From assembly GCF_004210375.1 (NCBI RefSeq), contig NC_134829.1:26552034-26616033 (forward strand): a stretch of 64,000 bases of DNA, written 5' to 3'. This DNA is from Tachypleus tridentatus (taxonomy: Eukaryota; Arthropoda; Merostomata; Xiphosura; Limulidae). Positions 49,801 to 56,713 of the stretch are shown here, in pieces. The notes under the pieces are model-generated. The model was not told where the DNA came from and made no database searches. It saw only the letters and a list, made by a program, of their open reading frames with translations. Within the stretch, counting starts at the first letter, position 1; the number at the start of each line of letters is the position of its first letter. The position numbers were made by a program, and so were the translations under genes.

Positions 49801-51414
49801 AAACATATAAAACATTACTTGAGTAGATGAATTTCCTTTTCTTTGTTGTTGTTTTTTTCGTATAAGTACATTTCCTTATTTTCTTCAATTTTTGAACTTT
49901 TATTCCTTATTGTTACAAGTATCTTTAAGTATGTTTATTCACTTCAGAAACGTATTCGAGATCTGACATGGCCGAGTGGTTAGGGACGCTCAATTTGTAA
50001 TCTCAGTATCGCGGATTTGAAACCCTGTCGCATCAAACGTGCTCGCCATTTCAGCAGTGGGAACGTTATAATATGACGGTCAATCCCATTATTCGTTGGT
50101 AAAAGAGTAGCCCAAGGATGGCAGGGGATAGTGATGACTAGCTGCCTTCCTTCTAGTCATACACTCCTAAATTAAGGACGGCTAGCACAGATAGCCCTCG
50201 AGTAGCTTTGTCCGAAATTCACAAATAGACATTAGATAAAAACGTTCTATGTAGACTATAGATTACCTATGGCTTTTGTTCTTGGTAGCCATTATAATGA
50301 AAAATCAAGCTTTCATGCATTTCTTATACTTAAATAGAATTGTTTAAAAGCGAATGAGGGTTTCAGTTCATACACACGTGTATAAATTTAACTGAATATT
50401 TACGCTATTAACACATAACATCGTCTGGTCAATTGCATTTCCATCTACTGCAATGGTCTCTATTCAGTCTTTTTTTCCAACTTCTAATGTATGTTCCATA
50501 TACATATTTTCATGCCACGACAAGCGAAGTAACTATAGTAACCCTTCACACGTCTCCACCCGTTGTGAAACATATCCATAAAGAGAAGTACAACAAAACA
50601 GAACGAGTCCAGTTTTCAGTGTCAGAAGTCATGTTCAATTCGTTCTACACTTAACTGTTATAACTGGACGTTTTGCTGTTAATCAGGGTTGAAACATTAG
50701 ATTTATTGACATCACTACACTGAAACAGTTTCATTTTGTGCGTTTTAATCGCACAATACGTTTTTGCAGATACATATGTAATTTGTAACATTAAAAATAT
50801 ATATCTCAGTTCAGATTGAATATAAACGAACATTTTTTTTTATCCAAAGTTTTATTTTACTTTGTTTTTGCTAATAAAACGTAAAAGTTGTGTGAATCAG
50901 GATATCCGAACTTTTGGAAAAGCTCTTTATTTAATGGATTTCACTATTTCTATGATTACATAATACATAAAGCACTTATCGGTTTATGTCATATTCTCTT
51001 TACTTTTCTATTGTGCTTTACGCGGTAACTGTGGAACTTCTCTTGTTTCTAGATGGTTACAAGATACCCAAAGATACGATGGTTCTGTTCAATTTCTGGG
51101 CACAAAACAGAGACGCCAAATATTGGAAAGATCCCGACATTTTCAACCCAGACCGTTTCTTAACAAACAACAAACTAAGAAACGAGCGTATCAATAGCTA
51201 CGTTCCGTTTGGACAAGGGCGTAGAATGTGTTTGGGAGAAAAACTGGCCATGGCTAATCTATTTCTTATTATCGTTCGTCTTCTCCAACAGTGTCAGATA
51301 TCCCTTCCAGATGGCGCTGAATCTGCACGTTTAGACCCACAGCCCGTCTCTTTTGCTGGAGTTCCCTTTCTTTATAAAATTGTGGTTAAGCCTAGAAACG
51401 AAGTAGTTACGTAA
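31688..51414 (+). CDS. Cytochrome P450, CYP2 clan, copy 1 (nine coding exons; frameshift in exon 4)
   Basis: Heme-thiolate monooxygenase, expected to be anchored in the endoplasmic reticulum and to use electrons from cytochrome P450 reductase. The exons are 31688-31844, 37856-38035, 39192-39285, 41813-41969, 42748-42956, 45984-46109, 47817-47921, 48891-49022 and 51053-51414. All introns are GT-AG, with phases 1,1,2,2,1,1,1,1. Discounting one extra A, the joined exons give 506 residues, a normal microsomal P450 length. Hallmarks: N-terminal hydrophobic anchor (about 18-29), PPGP hinge (39-42), helix-C WxxxR (132-136), I-helix AGTDTS (308-313), ExxR (364-367), PDRF (419-422) and heme loop FGQGRRMCLG (439-448, Cys446). 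DYSPEW and the C-terminal region resemble CYP17/CYP1-type members of the CYP2 clan. The substrate is unknown; steroid, ecdysteroid or xenobiotic roles are all possible. As sequenced, exon 4 shifts frame at 41891-41895 and hits a stop soon after, so this is either a pseudogene allele or a sequencing error. Confidence 0.93.
31956..32260. mobile_element. Possible hAT-type MITE
   Basis: The left end CAATGCTTCTCAACT and the right end AGGTTGAGAAACATTG are imperfect inverted repeats, and their core resembles the TTCTCAAC found in hAT termini. The interior (about 275 bp) is AT-rich and non-coding. I could not confirm an 8-bp target-site duplication. Confidence 0.35.
33095..33373 (-). mobile_element. 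Family 1 SINE in intron 1
   Basis: Inverted near-complete copy: TTTGAATTTCGCGCAAAGC, conserved body, intact box B on the minus strand (GGGTTCGAATCCC) and head GGCCCGGCATGGCC. AAATACAAGTTT precedes it and AAATACAAATTT follows at 33386-33397, a possible target-site duplication. Confidence 0.93.
33623..33786 (+). mobile_element. 5'-truncated family 1 SINE with target-site duplication
   Basis: Only the second half of the element is present, starting near GTTGGTAAAAGAG. The tail is complete, with a (CAAA)n run. ATTCCAACATC occurs at 33612-33622 and 33787-33797. A truncated 5' end with an intact tail and a target-site duplication is the signature of incomplete target-primed reverse transcription. 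Confidence 0.93.
34150..34325 (+). repeat. Two-copy direct repeat, ~65 bp each
   Basis: GCCGTATCTACATGGGCATC with CACTGTTTCCCCAAATTAAG and TTTGTGAAATCAATCCAAAA at 34157-34222 recurs as GCCATACCTACATGGAGATC with CACTGTTTCCCCAAATTAAC at about 34261-34324. Spacing is about 104 bp. The preceding (C)10 run lies at 34134-34144. Confidence 0.85.
34372..34638. repeat. 39-bp minisatellite, about 7 copies
   Basis: The unit joins TTGATAGTTTCTTCAGCACT and GAGAATAACTAATAATACC. As 39 is a multiple of three, frames stay open through the array on both strands, giving 13-residue periodic open frames (34370-34678 plus, 34312-34656 minus). They lie inside an intron and are most likely not translated. Confidence 0.95.
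35935..36720 (+). mobile_element. Penelope-like retroelement fragment (3' part, GIY-YIG region), decayed
   Basis: Translated patches match the order found in Penelope-like elements: IKTAIKLCSPDKINEEIYQI, then KPGTKLKPILCKNYID and NIIYKTQCNN, then the codons for FYIGE (36345-36359) of the GIY-YIG endonuclease. Frames shift between patches and stops are present, so it is dead. A SINE splits it at the YIGE codons (36359-36642). The family assignment rests on motif recognition by eye. Confidence 0.7.
36359..36642 (+). mobile_element. Young subfamily B SINE nested in the Penelope-like fragment
   Basis: Full-length copy with the subfamily B head (GGGTTCGTGCCCGCGTCGCG). The 13-bp sequence CTATATCGGAGAA, which encodes part of FYIGE, is present at 36346-36358 and 36643-36655. 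This is a perfect target-site duplication. Confidence 0.96.
37007..37110 (+). repeat. Tandem direct repeat, ~50 bp x2
   Basis: GTGTTCATTAGAAGTCAAAT through CCAATTACCTTCCATGAT occurs twice, at about 37008-37052 and 37065-37109, with a third partial GTGTTCATTA directly after. Identity is nearly complete, so the duplication is recent. Confidence 0.9.
37856..38035 (+). CDS. P450 copy 1, coding exon 2
   Basis: Acceptor TTTAATTCGCAG, donor GTAAGTCT. Encodes residues 53-112, from FRDDTPQFIKMIEW through FGPVFTLWFGSRPVIVV (the beta-1 sheet region of P450s) to NDVIGRNKTIM. Phase 1 at both ends. Exon 2 of copy 2 has exactly the same length. Confidence 0.95.
39192..39285 (+). CDS. P450 copy 1, coding exon 3
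   Basis: Encodes residues 113-143, including FADYSPEWEVLRKIAHSAV. The W and R (132 and 136) are the helix-C WxxxR pair that contacts a heme propionate. Acceptor GTGGGATAG, donor GTGAGT. No counterpart is visible for copy 2 within the window. Confidence 0.93.
39487..39690. repeat. Degenerate ~45-bp tandem repeat in intron 3
   Basis: About five units share AGTTCCAAGGAAG, TTAACAACAATTAAA and TGTAACTATC with point changes and small indels. Confidence 0.8.
40258..40370 (+). repeat. Tandem duplication, ~56 bp x2
   Basis: ATTGTAGTTTATTATTTACA through GAACTCTCAACTTTGTGATA occurs twice head to tail (about 40258-40312 and 40313-40367) with a single mismatch (CAACTGAA/CAATTGAA). Confidence 0.92.
40876..40985 (-). 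mobile_element. tRNA-like SINE remnant, third type
   Basis: On the plus strand: AGCAAAGCAACACTAGGCTA, TCTGTTGTGTACGCCGCAGG, GAATCGAACGCCGGATTTTA, GATTGTAAGTCC, ACCGCTGTTACATCGGGAGA. Same architecture as 13500-13622: inverted tRNA head, short tail with AGCAAAG. A related trace lies at 49445-49530. Confidence 0.55.
41813..41969 (+). CDS. P450 copy 1, coding exon 4, with a +1 frameshift
   Basis: Acceptor CACTCACTAG, donor GTAAGACG. Encodes residues 144-195: ISEELAELVRDVVDSSVRKM, then LEGK, then, one base out of frame, VPFDPTLHIYLLVYNIIASS. The shift is one extra A in the AAAAA at 41891-41895. As sequenced, the frame gives GKSAF and a stop at 41904-41906. Exon length is 157, and 156 would keep the phase with its neighbours. 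The FRKR before the exon end has Arg where related P450s usually have Gly (FGKR). Confidence 0.9.
42748..42956 (+). CDS. P450 copy 1, coding exon 5
   Basis: Acceptor GATCGTTTTAG, donor GTAAGTT. Encodes residues 196-265, from YEETDQDFIKLKEPNE through GGGIPGDLIPLLRIF to EFVEHKKSYKT: the F-G helix region, which lines the substrate channel in CYP2 enzymes. The open frame starting upstream at 42674 is intron read-through. Confidence 0.95.
43986..44280 (+). mobile_element. 5' fragment of a mariner-type DNA transposon
   Basis: Starts after TA with ACGATGGCTGTTCAAAAATT, like a mariner terminal repeat. It has a ~190-bp leader and an ATG (44184) followed, after a one-base shift, by AVKFCVKLGKSATET, the N-terminus of mariner transposases (helix-turn-helix region). 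The similarity stops near 44250-44280, so the catalytic DDD domain is absent. Non-functional. Confidence 0.7.
45026..45792. repeat. ~33-bp minisatellite with embedded (AC)n, about 23 copies
   Basis: The unit joins TGAAGTTCAAGAAATGTTAC and an ACACACACAT-type run of variable length, then GCAAC or TCAAT. As most units are 33 bp, long periodic frames arise (45028-45273 and 45284-45610, repeating KFKKCYTHMQL or EVQEMLHTHAT). They sit in intron 5 and are not supported as genes. Confidence 0.95.
45984..46109 (+). CDS. P450 copy 1, coding exon 6
   Basis: Acceptor TGATCCACCAG, donor GTAAGAG. Encodes residues 266-307: TVRDFTDAVLAAKEEAEKEG, then YLKDGNLIQVISDLFV, leading directly into the I helix. Phase 1 at both ends. 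Confidence 0.95.
46411..46687 (-). mobile_element. Family 1 SINE in intron 6, diverged
   Basis: Inverted copy with tail TTTACTTCGTGTAAAAGTAC and head GGCCATGCTGGGCT; box B is weakened (GGATTCGAACC). More divergent than the neighbour at 47303-47573. A (TA)n tract follows at 46688-46703. Confidence 0.9.
47303..47573 (-). mobile_element. Subfamily B SINE in intron 6 with a perfect 12-bp target-site duplication
   Basis: Full-length inverted copy with the subfamily B head (GCGACGCGGGCGCGAACC on the plus strand). TCCATGAAACAT is present at 47291-47302 and 47574-47585. Confidence 0.96.
47817..47921 (+). CDS. P450 copy 1, coding exon 7
   Basis: Acceptor TTTCATATTCAG, donor GTAAGAT. Encodes residues 308-342 and opens with AGTDTSQLMLRWMILLLG. 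AGTDTS matches the I-helix consensus (A/G)Gx(D/E)T(T/S), which forms the oxygen-activation groove. It ends YEEIESAL. Confidence 0.97.
48050..48115 (-). mobile_element. Family 2 SINE fragment
   Basis: Inverse of the family 2 centre: GGGCTCTGCCCAACGCGGGT, ATCGAAACAAGATGTTTAGC. The ends are not resolved. Confidence 0.45.
48490..48592 (-). mobile_element. Family 2 SINE remnant in intron 7
   Basis: Inverse of family 2: CACAATGGGCTTTCTATGC, TCCACTACGGGTGTGGAAAC, GCGGACATTTCTCTGTGCTA. It has a 12-base A run at the position of the tail. Confidence 0.65.
48891..49022 (+). CDS. P450 copy 1, coding exon 8
   Basis: Acceptor TTCCTATTTAG, donor GTATTT (a weaker match than the others). Encodes residues 343-386: GNRAPVQEDKHLC, then the K-helix with ESLR (Glu364, Arg367, the invariant ExxR), then FGTVAPFGLDHRTTVDTEI. 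Confidence 0.96.
   Translation, partial: VTVLLSRKTNICVHTLVLSLWNPCVSEQWLLSVLITELRWTLK
49246..49435 (+). mobile_element. tRNA-derived SINE-like element of another family
   Basis: Box A-like TAGTGGTTAGAGCG and box B GGTTCGAATTCC are at tRNA spacing. A non-tRNA body follows (GCTGCTGTCAGGGCCAGCC, AGCATCTTTACTAATGCG) that resembles neither family 1 nor family 2. A decayed tRNA gene alone is less likely because of that downstream body. Only one copy is seen in the window. Confidence 0.5.
49960..50226 (+). mobile_element. Family 1 SINE in intron 8, diverged
   Basis: Head ATCTGACATGGCCGAGTGG, decayed box B (GGATTTGAAACCC), conserved body and tail ending TAGCTTTGTCCGAAATTC. Several substitutions against the younger copies suggest an older insertion. 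Confidence 0.9.
51053..51414 (+). CDS. P450 copy 1, coding exon 9 (heme-binding end)
   Basis: Acceptor CTTGTTTCTAG. Encodes residues 387-506: GYKIPKDTMVLFNFWAQNRD, DIFNPDRFL, then YVPFGQGRRMCLGEKLAMAN with the axial thiolate Cys446, then RLLQQCQISLPDG, and ends VVKPRNEVVT before TAA at 51412-51414. The open frame extends upstream to 50986 as intron read-through. Confidence 0.98.
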
Positions 51415-51442
51415 ATACAAGATTCATGACATACATTTCCTT

Positions 51443-51448
51443 AATAAA
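51443..51448 (+). terminator. Polyadenylation signal of P450 copy 1
   Basis: AATAAA lies 29 bases after the stop codon. It is followed at once by an A run, so the cleavage position cannot be read from sequence alone. Confidence 0.6.
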
Positions 51449-51469
51449 AAAAAAAAGTCAAACGTAATC

Positions 51470-53450
51470 ATTTGTTCTTCTGGTGTAAATCCTCTTTCCT
51501 TCTACCAATACCAGTTACTAAAATACACAAAGATAAATCTATATCTTAGTTTTATTTATAACTAAATCTACAGTTCAATGTTATCTTGTTTCTAGCACTG
51601 TATTAGGAGTTTAGAAAGTTTAATAATAATCCTTCATGATGAGATTTGTTTTAAATTTGTTCTCTGTCGAAATATTTGTTTCTCAAGATGAATATTAAAT
51701 TACACAAAGACTATTATTCCCGTGCAGCTGACACTAGATATATATAATAGTTTTAAGTTTTAATTTCTTATAAACATTTCAAATTGTGTAATACGTTTAA
51801 CACTCCTTCGAAAATTTATTAGCTTGAAAGTAATTTGAAAAGTTTTAAGCAGCTTCGAAAATGAATATGAAATATTTTCATATCATTGTTATGTAATATT
51901 ATTAAGATCAGGAAATATGTAGACCAACATTCGCTTTCAATGCAATAAACGACGTTAAAATCTATAAAATAAACCATGCATTTTTTTATTTGTTTGTTGT
52001 TAAGTTCAACTCCACACAAGGAGATGACTGTTACTCTGTCCACTGTGATATTTGAAACCTGATTTTTTTTTTTTTTTTGCGTTATAACTCCTGAGACATA
52101 CCACTAATTTACAGGGAACGTTAAACTGTGAAGTTTTGGAAAATACACATGATATGATGTTACACAAACCAGTAAAAACTTGTTAAAATTTCATACACTA
52201 TAAAAAGCATCCTGTTGTAAATTAACACAACTTTGTGTTATTGTACAATACAAATAGTCTAAACACAAACTTGTGCGACATTAAACATAAATGATTATGG
52301 TAGTTACAAGAACATTTGCTATACAAAGCATATGGTCTAAATAGTTAGCAAAACACTGAAGAAACGAAATTATGACGTAATACACATTTCACATGCATAT
52401 GCAAATTAATGTCTAACTGTGGTTTTATTGATTAAAGGTCAATTGAATAATTAGATGTAAATGATACATATGTTGATAATATTGAATTAAGGATTTGTTA
52501 ATTAAAGTCTTAACTAATACACAAATAATATTGAATATTCGCACTTTAGTTATGATTACGTCATCAAAGCCAGATGATGTTTTGTTAGATAGCATCATAT
52601 GATTAAGCCATAATCACTAGAGGGCACCACACCAACATTTCGACATTCTTCTGTTTGAAAATAGCAATATACGATGATTTTAGTAGACTACAATTTTGCT
52701 CTATAATGAATAGATGAAAGAGACATATCAAATATTTAACATTTTCAAATAGGTTAATTCTTTCACTTATATAACACACAAACATGTTTTAAACTGATGT
52801 CGTTAATATGTGTTAGATAAATCCCAGACTAAATGTGACAGAAACAAATAGTAACAGTGTACATCTCGCAAAGGTGAATAGTTTGCCTATCGGCAGAAAG
52901 TGCTACTATCCTTTCACAGAACTGTGTACAGATTTCAGTTTTTCTCAGTTTATTTTTATAGTTTTTGTTTGTTTGTTAAATGTTACGCACAAAGCAATAC
53001 GATTTGTCTTACTTCAGCGTCTACTATAAGACTTGCATTTATTCGGGTTCTAATTTAATCTATAGTAAATGAGGAACAAATAAATTCATTCGTGGTTAAT
53101 TGTCGCTCATGTTTTTATTGATGTAATACTCATCTTTATCATATCTTTAACATAAACCAGTGAGAACTACAGATGCGAATAATTTCAACTTTTAAATAAT
53201 TAAAATATATTAAAATATTTTAAAATAATTAAAAGGATATTGAATATTGTCAACCACAGGAAATGTTGGCTGGGAAATATCCAGTTTACCAGTAGGAGGT
53301 TTCCTTAAGAAGTAACTCACATAAATTATATATGATTTCGGCATATTACACCAAAAGGAAAAGGTTTTCTGCCCCAGTAATATATACTGCAAGAGAAAAA
53401 AATAGATGTACTCATTTAAGTTTAAAATATTCCACCAGGGATATTTTGTA
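51470..53450. other. Intergenic stretch between the P450 copies
   Basis: AT-rich, no supported exon. A decayed minus-strand family 2 trace with a long T run lies near 52010-52110. Confidence 0.45.
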
Positions 53451-53534
53451 ATGGTTGTTTCGAATGTTGTGCAAAGCTATACGAGGGTTGTTCCTAATTT
53501 CTGCTTTAGCTACTTTATCAATAAGGAGAGAGTT

Positions 53535-53789
53535 TGTTTTGTGAAATTCGTACAAAGCTACACGAGAGCTATCTCCACTATCCGTCCCTAATTTAGCAGT
53601 ATAAGACTAGCGGAAAGACAGCTAGTCATCACTACCCACCGCCAACTCTTAGGCTACTCTTTTTATCAATAAATAGTGAGATTTATCGTGACATTATAAC
53701 GCCCCCACAGCTGAAAGGGGGAGCATGTTTAGTGTGGCGGAGATTCGAACCCGCGACCCTCAGATTACGAGTCGAGCCATGTCGGGTCT
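53535..53789 (-). mobile_element. Family 1 SINE with deletion at box A
   Basis: Inverted copy with good body and box B (GGGTTCGAATCTC on the minus strand). The head runs from GAGTCGAG directly into CCATGTCGGGTC, so about 17 bp including box A is missing. A separate SINE tail scrap lies at 53455-53512. Confidence 0.85.
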
Positions 53790-54280
53790 ATTGATTTAAA
53801 AAGATAATTTTTTTTTTTGCCAGAAGGAATCACAAACTGGTGTCAGTTAATTTAACAATAAAAATATTTTCAGCACTATTTTGTCTCCTTTCTCCTAGTT
53901 TAAAGTTTTTATTTTATGTAATATGTTTTTTTGTCTTATCATTTAAAACAGGACATCAAGTCTCAGCTTTCAAGTCGTTCACCTGCGTTCAGTGCCGGTA
54001 TTTTCACGTGCATAGGAGATACAAAATTCATAGGTTAGTTTTTAATGGGTCATCAGATAAACCACAAGACATTGTTAATTACAGTACTTACTAAACTATC
54101 CGAACGAAGTCTGTTTTTATAAAGCCTGCGAAAACGAACCTAACTGTTTGTTTTCACTTTTTTCTGTACTTCAATTCCTGACATTTATTATTAGATAAAG
54201 TAAAATTCCTGGTTTAATCCAGTACAGTGAATACAGTTGTAAATGATCCGGGTTGATTCTCGTTCACTGTTTTCATGACT

Positions 54281-54395
54281 TCCTCCCATCTACAGTGGTA
54301 CAGCTGTATGTATTCAGACTTACAACACTAGAAACCGTGTTTCGATACCCGTAGCGAGTAGAGCATAGATAGCGCATTGTGCTTAATTACAAGCA
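54281..54395 (+). mobile_element. Family 2 SINE remnant
   Basis: TACAGTGGTACAGCTGTATG, CAGACTTACAACACTAGAAA, TGTTTCGATACCCGTAGCGA, CATAGATAGCGCATTGTG, CTTAATTAC. Order and spacing match the intact copy at 57548-57671 read on its own strand. Confidence 0.7.
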
Positions 54396-54539
54396 CTATT
54401 TCGTAAGGTGTTAATTGTACTATAATTAGTATTTTTAAGGTGTTAATCCGATACGGTTTCGGTTCATTGTTTTAATACAGTGTTAAAAAGACAAAAGAAA
54501 GAAAACGAATTAAAATGTTGAAAGGAGGAAAAAAATCAA

Positions 54540-55500
54540 ATATTTTCAAGTTAATATCTCGCTAACAGTTTCTTTAAAATTAACTGTTCTATAGACTGGC
54601 AGCATACAGAGCCTGCAAAGAAATTAGAAAATGGCGTAATTCATTAGTTTGACAGCATGTATAGAGTCTACAAAAAAAAACGATTTTAGTGATAAAAAAT
54701 CGCAACCTACGTAATGACCTTCAAACGTCGAAAAGGAAAATAAACTTAATACATCCCACACTTCGACCTTCAAAATTCGACTTCCCGTAGGGTAGTTGTG
54801 AAGTCGAACCCGAGCCTCCCATATATATTTTTTATTGTTCTATTCAGCCTTGACACGGATCTAACTGTACGGCACAGTAAGATGGAATGTGACTTTGTGA
54901 TAAACACTTTCAGGGGGTTGATAGTGTACGAGATATGAGATAAGCATTTTATCACTAACATGTAAGTAAAACGCTCCAACTTCTCCAAATATTGTTCCAG
55001 AGAAGTTCTTCTAAATCAGTTTTTCTAAAAAGTAAAACAACAACGTCACTACACTTACAAACATAGTACAGAGCTCATGCAATGTTGTCGAGACATTTCA
55101 TACTTATAATGACAGCAGTCATAAAGTAAAACCACAAAAAAGTTTGGGCCGAGTGCGACCCAATGGTTGGCATGCCGGAATATGGATCTGATCGAGGTTT
55201 CCTAGTTAGCGTCCCGTAACAACGACGACGAAAAAGAAATCGTTCCGATTTTTGGGGTTACGAGTATTTTAACGGAATCACTGTCAAATCTCACATTATG
55301 ATCTGAAAAGCGTTCAACAGTAGGTGGAGTTTGGTGTTGATTAGCCACGTGCCCTCTAGTGGATGATTTGAGAAGATAGTTCTCACGTAACTTTGCACGG
55401 AATTAAAGAAACAAAAAAGGCAGTTTGATTAATACTGGAAACATCTTTCCACTGTTCCTTGCAAAACGAGACTATTATTTACATTGTCTTATAACACATA
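54540..55500 (+). repeat. Distal counterpart of the duplicated P450 flank
   Basis: Collinear, diverged match to 29600-30500: CGTAGGGTAGTTGTGAAGTC, CTCCCATATAT, CCAAATATTGTTCCAGAG, GAGTGCGACCCAATGG, GTTCCTTGCAAAACGAGAC. The SINE found at 30542 in the proximal copy is absent here. Confidence 0.75.
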
Positions 55501-55585
55501 TAAAAAGTGGATTTGCAGGTTATGTCGCTTTCGGCAATCTTTATAATGAAGATAGCAATAGCCTTGGTCTTACACACAGAGAGAG

Positions 55586-55705
55586 CACGTGACGTAAACT
55601 TTCTAGTAACTTTCAAGACATGTGCAGTGTAAGTTACACCCGATACTCTTGCGCTCTCCACTATACAACTTGGACACGACCGACTGACGCTGGGTAGAAT
55701 AAGAG
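55586..55705 (+). promoter_or_regulatory. CACGTG E-box and predicted noncoding exon of P450 copy 2
   Basis: CACGTG at 55586-55591 and a splice donor (AAGAG then GTAAGATT at 55706) correspond to 31206-31211 and 31323 of copy 1. The sequence between the two signals has diverged, but both signals and their spacing of about 115 bp are kept. Confidence 0.4.
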
Positions 55706-56111
55706 GTAAGATTATTTACAGAGATCTTAACAAATTTTAATGGTTTATTATTTTAAAATTTTACTTTGGGTGTATAAATATAAAATTGTAAGCCTACAGA
55801 CGAAGCTTGCATATAGTAGAATTATATCTATTAAAGTGTGCACCATTAATACACACACACACTTACTGAACAACCAGTAAGTTACACATTAAATAGGACA
55901 GCTTCTATTAGCCCCTTATTATGTAAACACTGAGTTTATCGTAGAATTGCTAAACAGAAGAATATGGTATAACGTGTTAGAAAGAAGTTAATACTCGGAT
56001 GTTTAATGACAGATATCTGTTACATTTTGTGGCAAACAAAAATAAAGTTTATTAAACTTTGAAATGTTTTTCTTGGGAGAAAGTTTTGCATTTTAATAGA
56101 AAATTAGCGAG

Positions 56112-56151
56112 TTTTACTGTCACTCTTATAACAAACCCACTGCCCTAACTG

Positions 56152-56182
<31 letters not shown>

Positions 56183-56210
56183 TATGTTTGTTATAAGAGT
56201 GACAGTAAAA
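56112..56210. repeat. Perfect 25-bp inverted repeat around a (TA)n tract
   Basis: The left arm 56112-56136 (beginning TTTTACTGTCACTC) and right arm 56186-56210 (ending GAGTGACAGTAAAA) are exact inverses, separated by 49 bp that include (TA)n. AGAGTGACAGT also occurs in old SINE bodies (11115, 15470), so the arms may derive from two opposed SINE scraps. There is no counterpart in copy 1. Confidence 0.9.
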
Positions 56211-56296
56211 TTATATTGTTTGATTAGAATAACCAAAGTGTTAGGTGCTGTTAATTAACTGTCTTCCTTCGTATTTAGCAATTTAAAATTAGCAAA

Positions 56297-56713
56297 AACA
56301 AACATATAAACAGTTCTTACTGAATGAGCAAGTTATGAAAGTCGTAATAGAAGCACGAACAACTGGTATAATGATTCTGTGATAACTAAGTAACAATGTT
56401 CAGGGGTCGTCTATATAGTATATTTTAGTGTTAATGCTGACTATGAACATCACAATTTAAACCAGATTCGCCGTCATTTTAAATACAACATTCAACACTT
56501 TGAAAAATCACTTTTGTTGTTTTTTCAGTAAAAAATGTTGTCCCAGATGCTGTATAAACTACTAAATGACGTAGGCTGGCTTCCCACGGCCCTTGTTGGT
56601 TTGTTGACCTTCATTGTGATAAGACACTTTGTGAAAAGAATGAAGTATCCGCCAGGACCTTTTCCGTTACCCATTGTGGGCAATTTGTTGGGTAAGTGTC
56701 TTTTATCAATGTC
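56297..56713 (+). repeat. Near-identical block shared with P450 copy 1
   Basis: Counterpart of 31448-31866. Similarity begins abruptly at AACAAACATATAAACAG and fades about 20 bp after the exon 1 donor. Confidence 0.9.
56535..56691 (+). CDS. P450 copy 2, coding exon 1
   Basis: ATG six bases after the acceptor TGTTTTTTCAG. Encodes the anchor TALVGLLTFIVIRHF and PPGPFPLPIVGNLL, identical to copy 1 in those segments. The N-terminal MLSQMLYKLLNDV differs from MFSQILSKLPNDM of copy 1. Donor GTAAGTG. Frames reading through the donor are not real extensions. Confidence 0.93.

Noticed and set aside
50986-51414. Single-exon P450-like gene of 142 residues
   Set aside because: It is the last exon of the nine-exon gene, extended upstream into the intron by chance.
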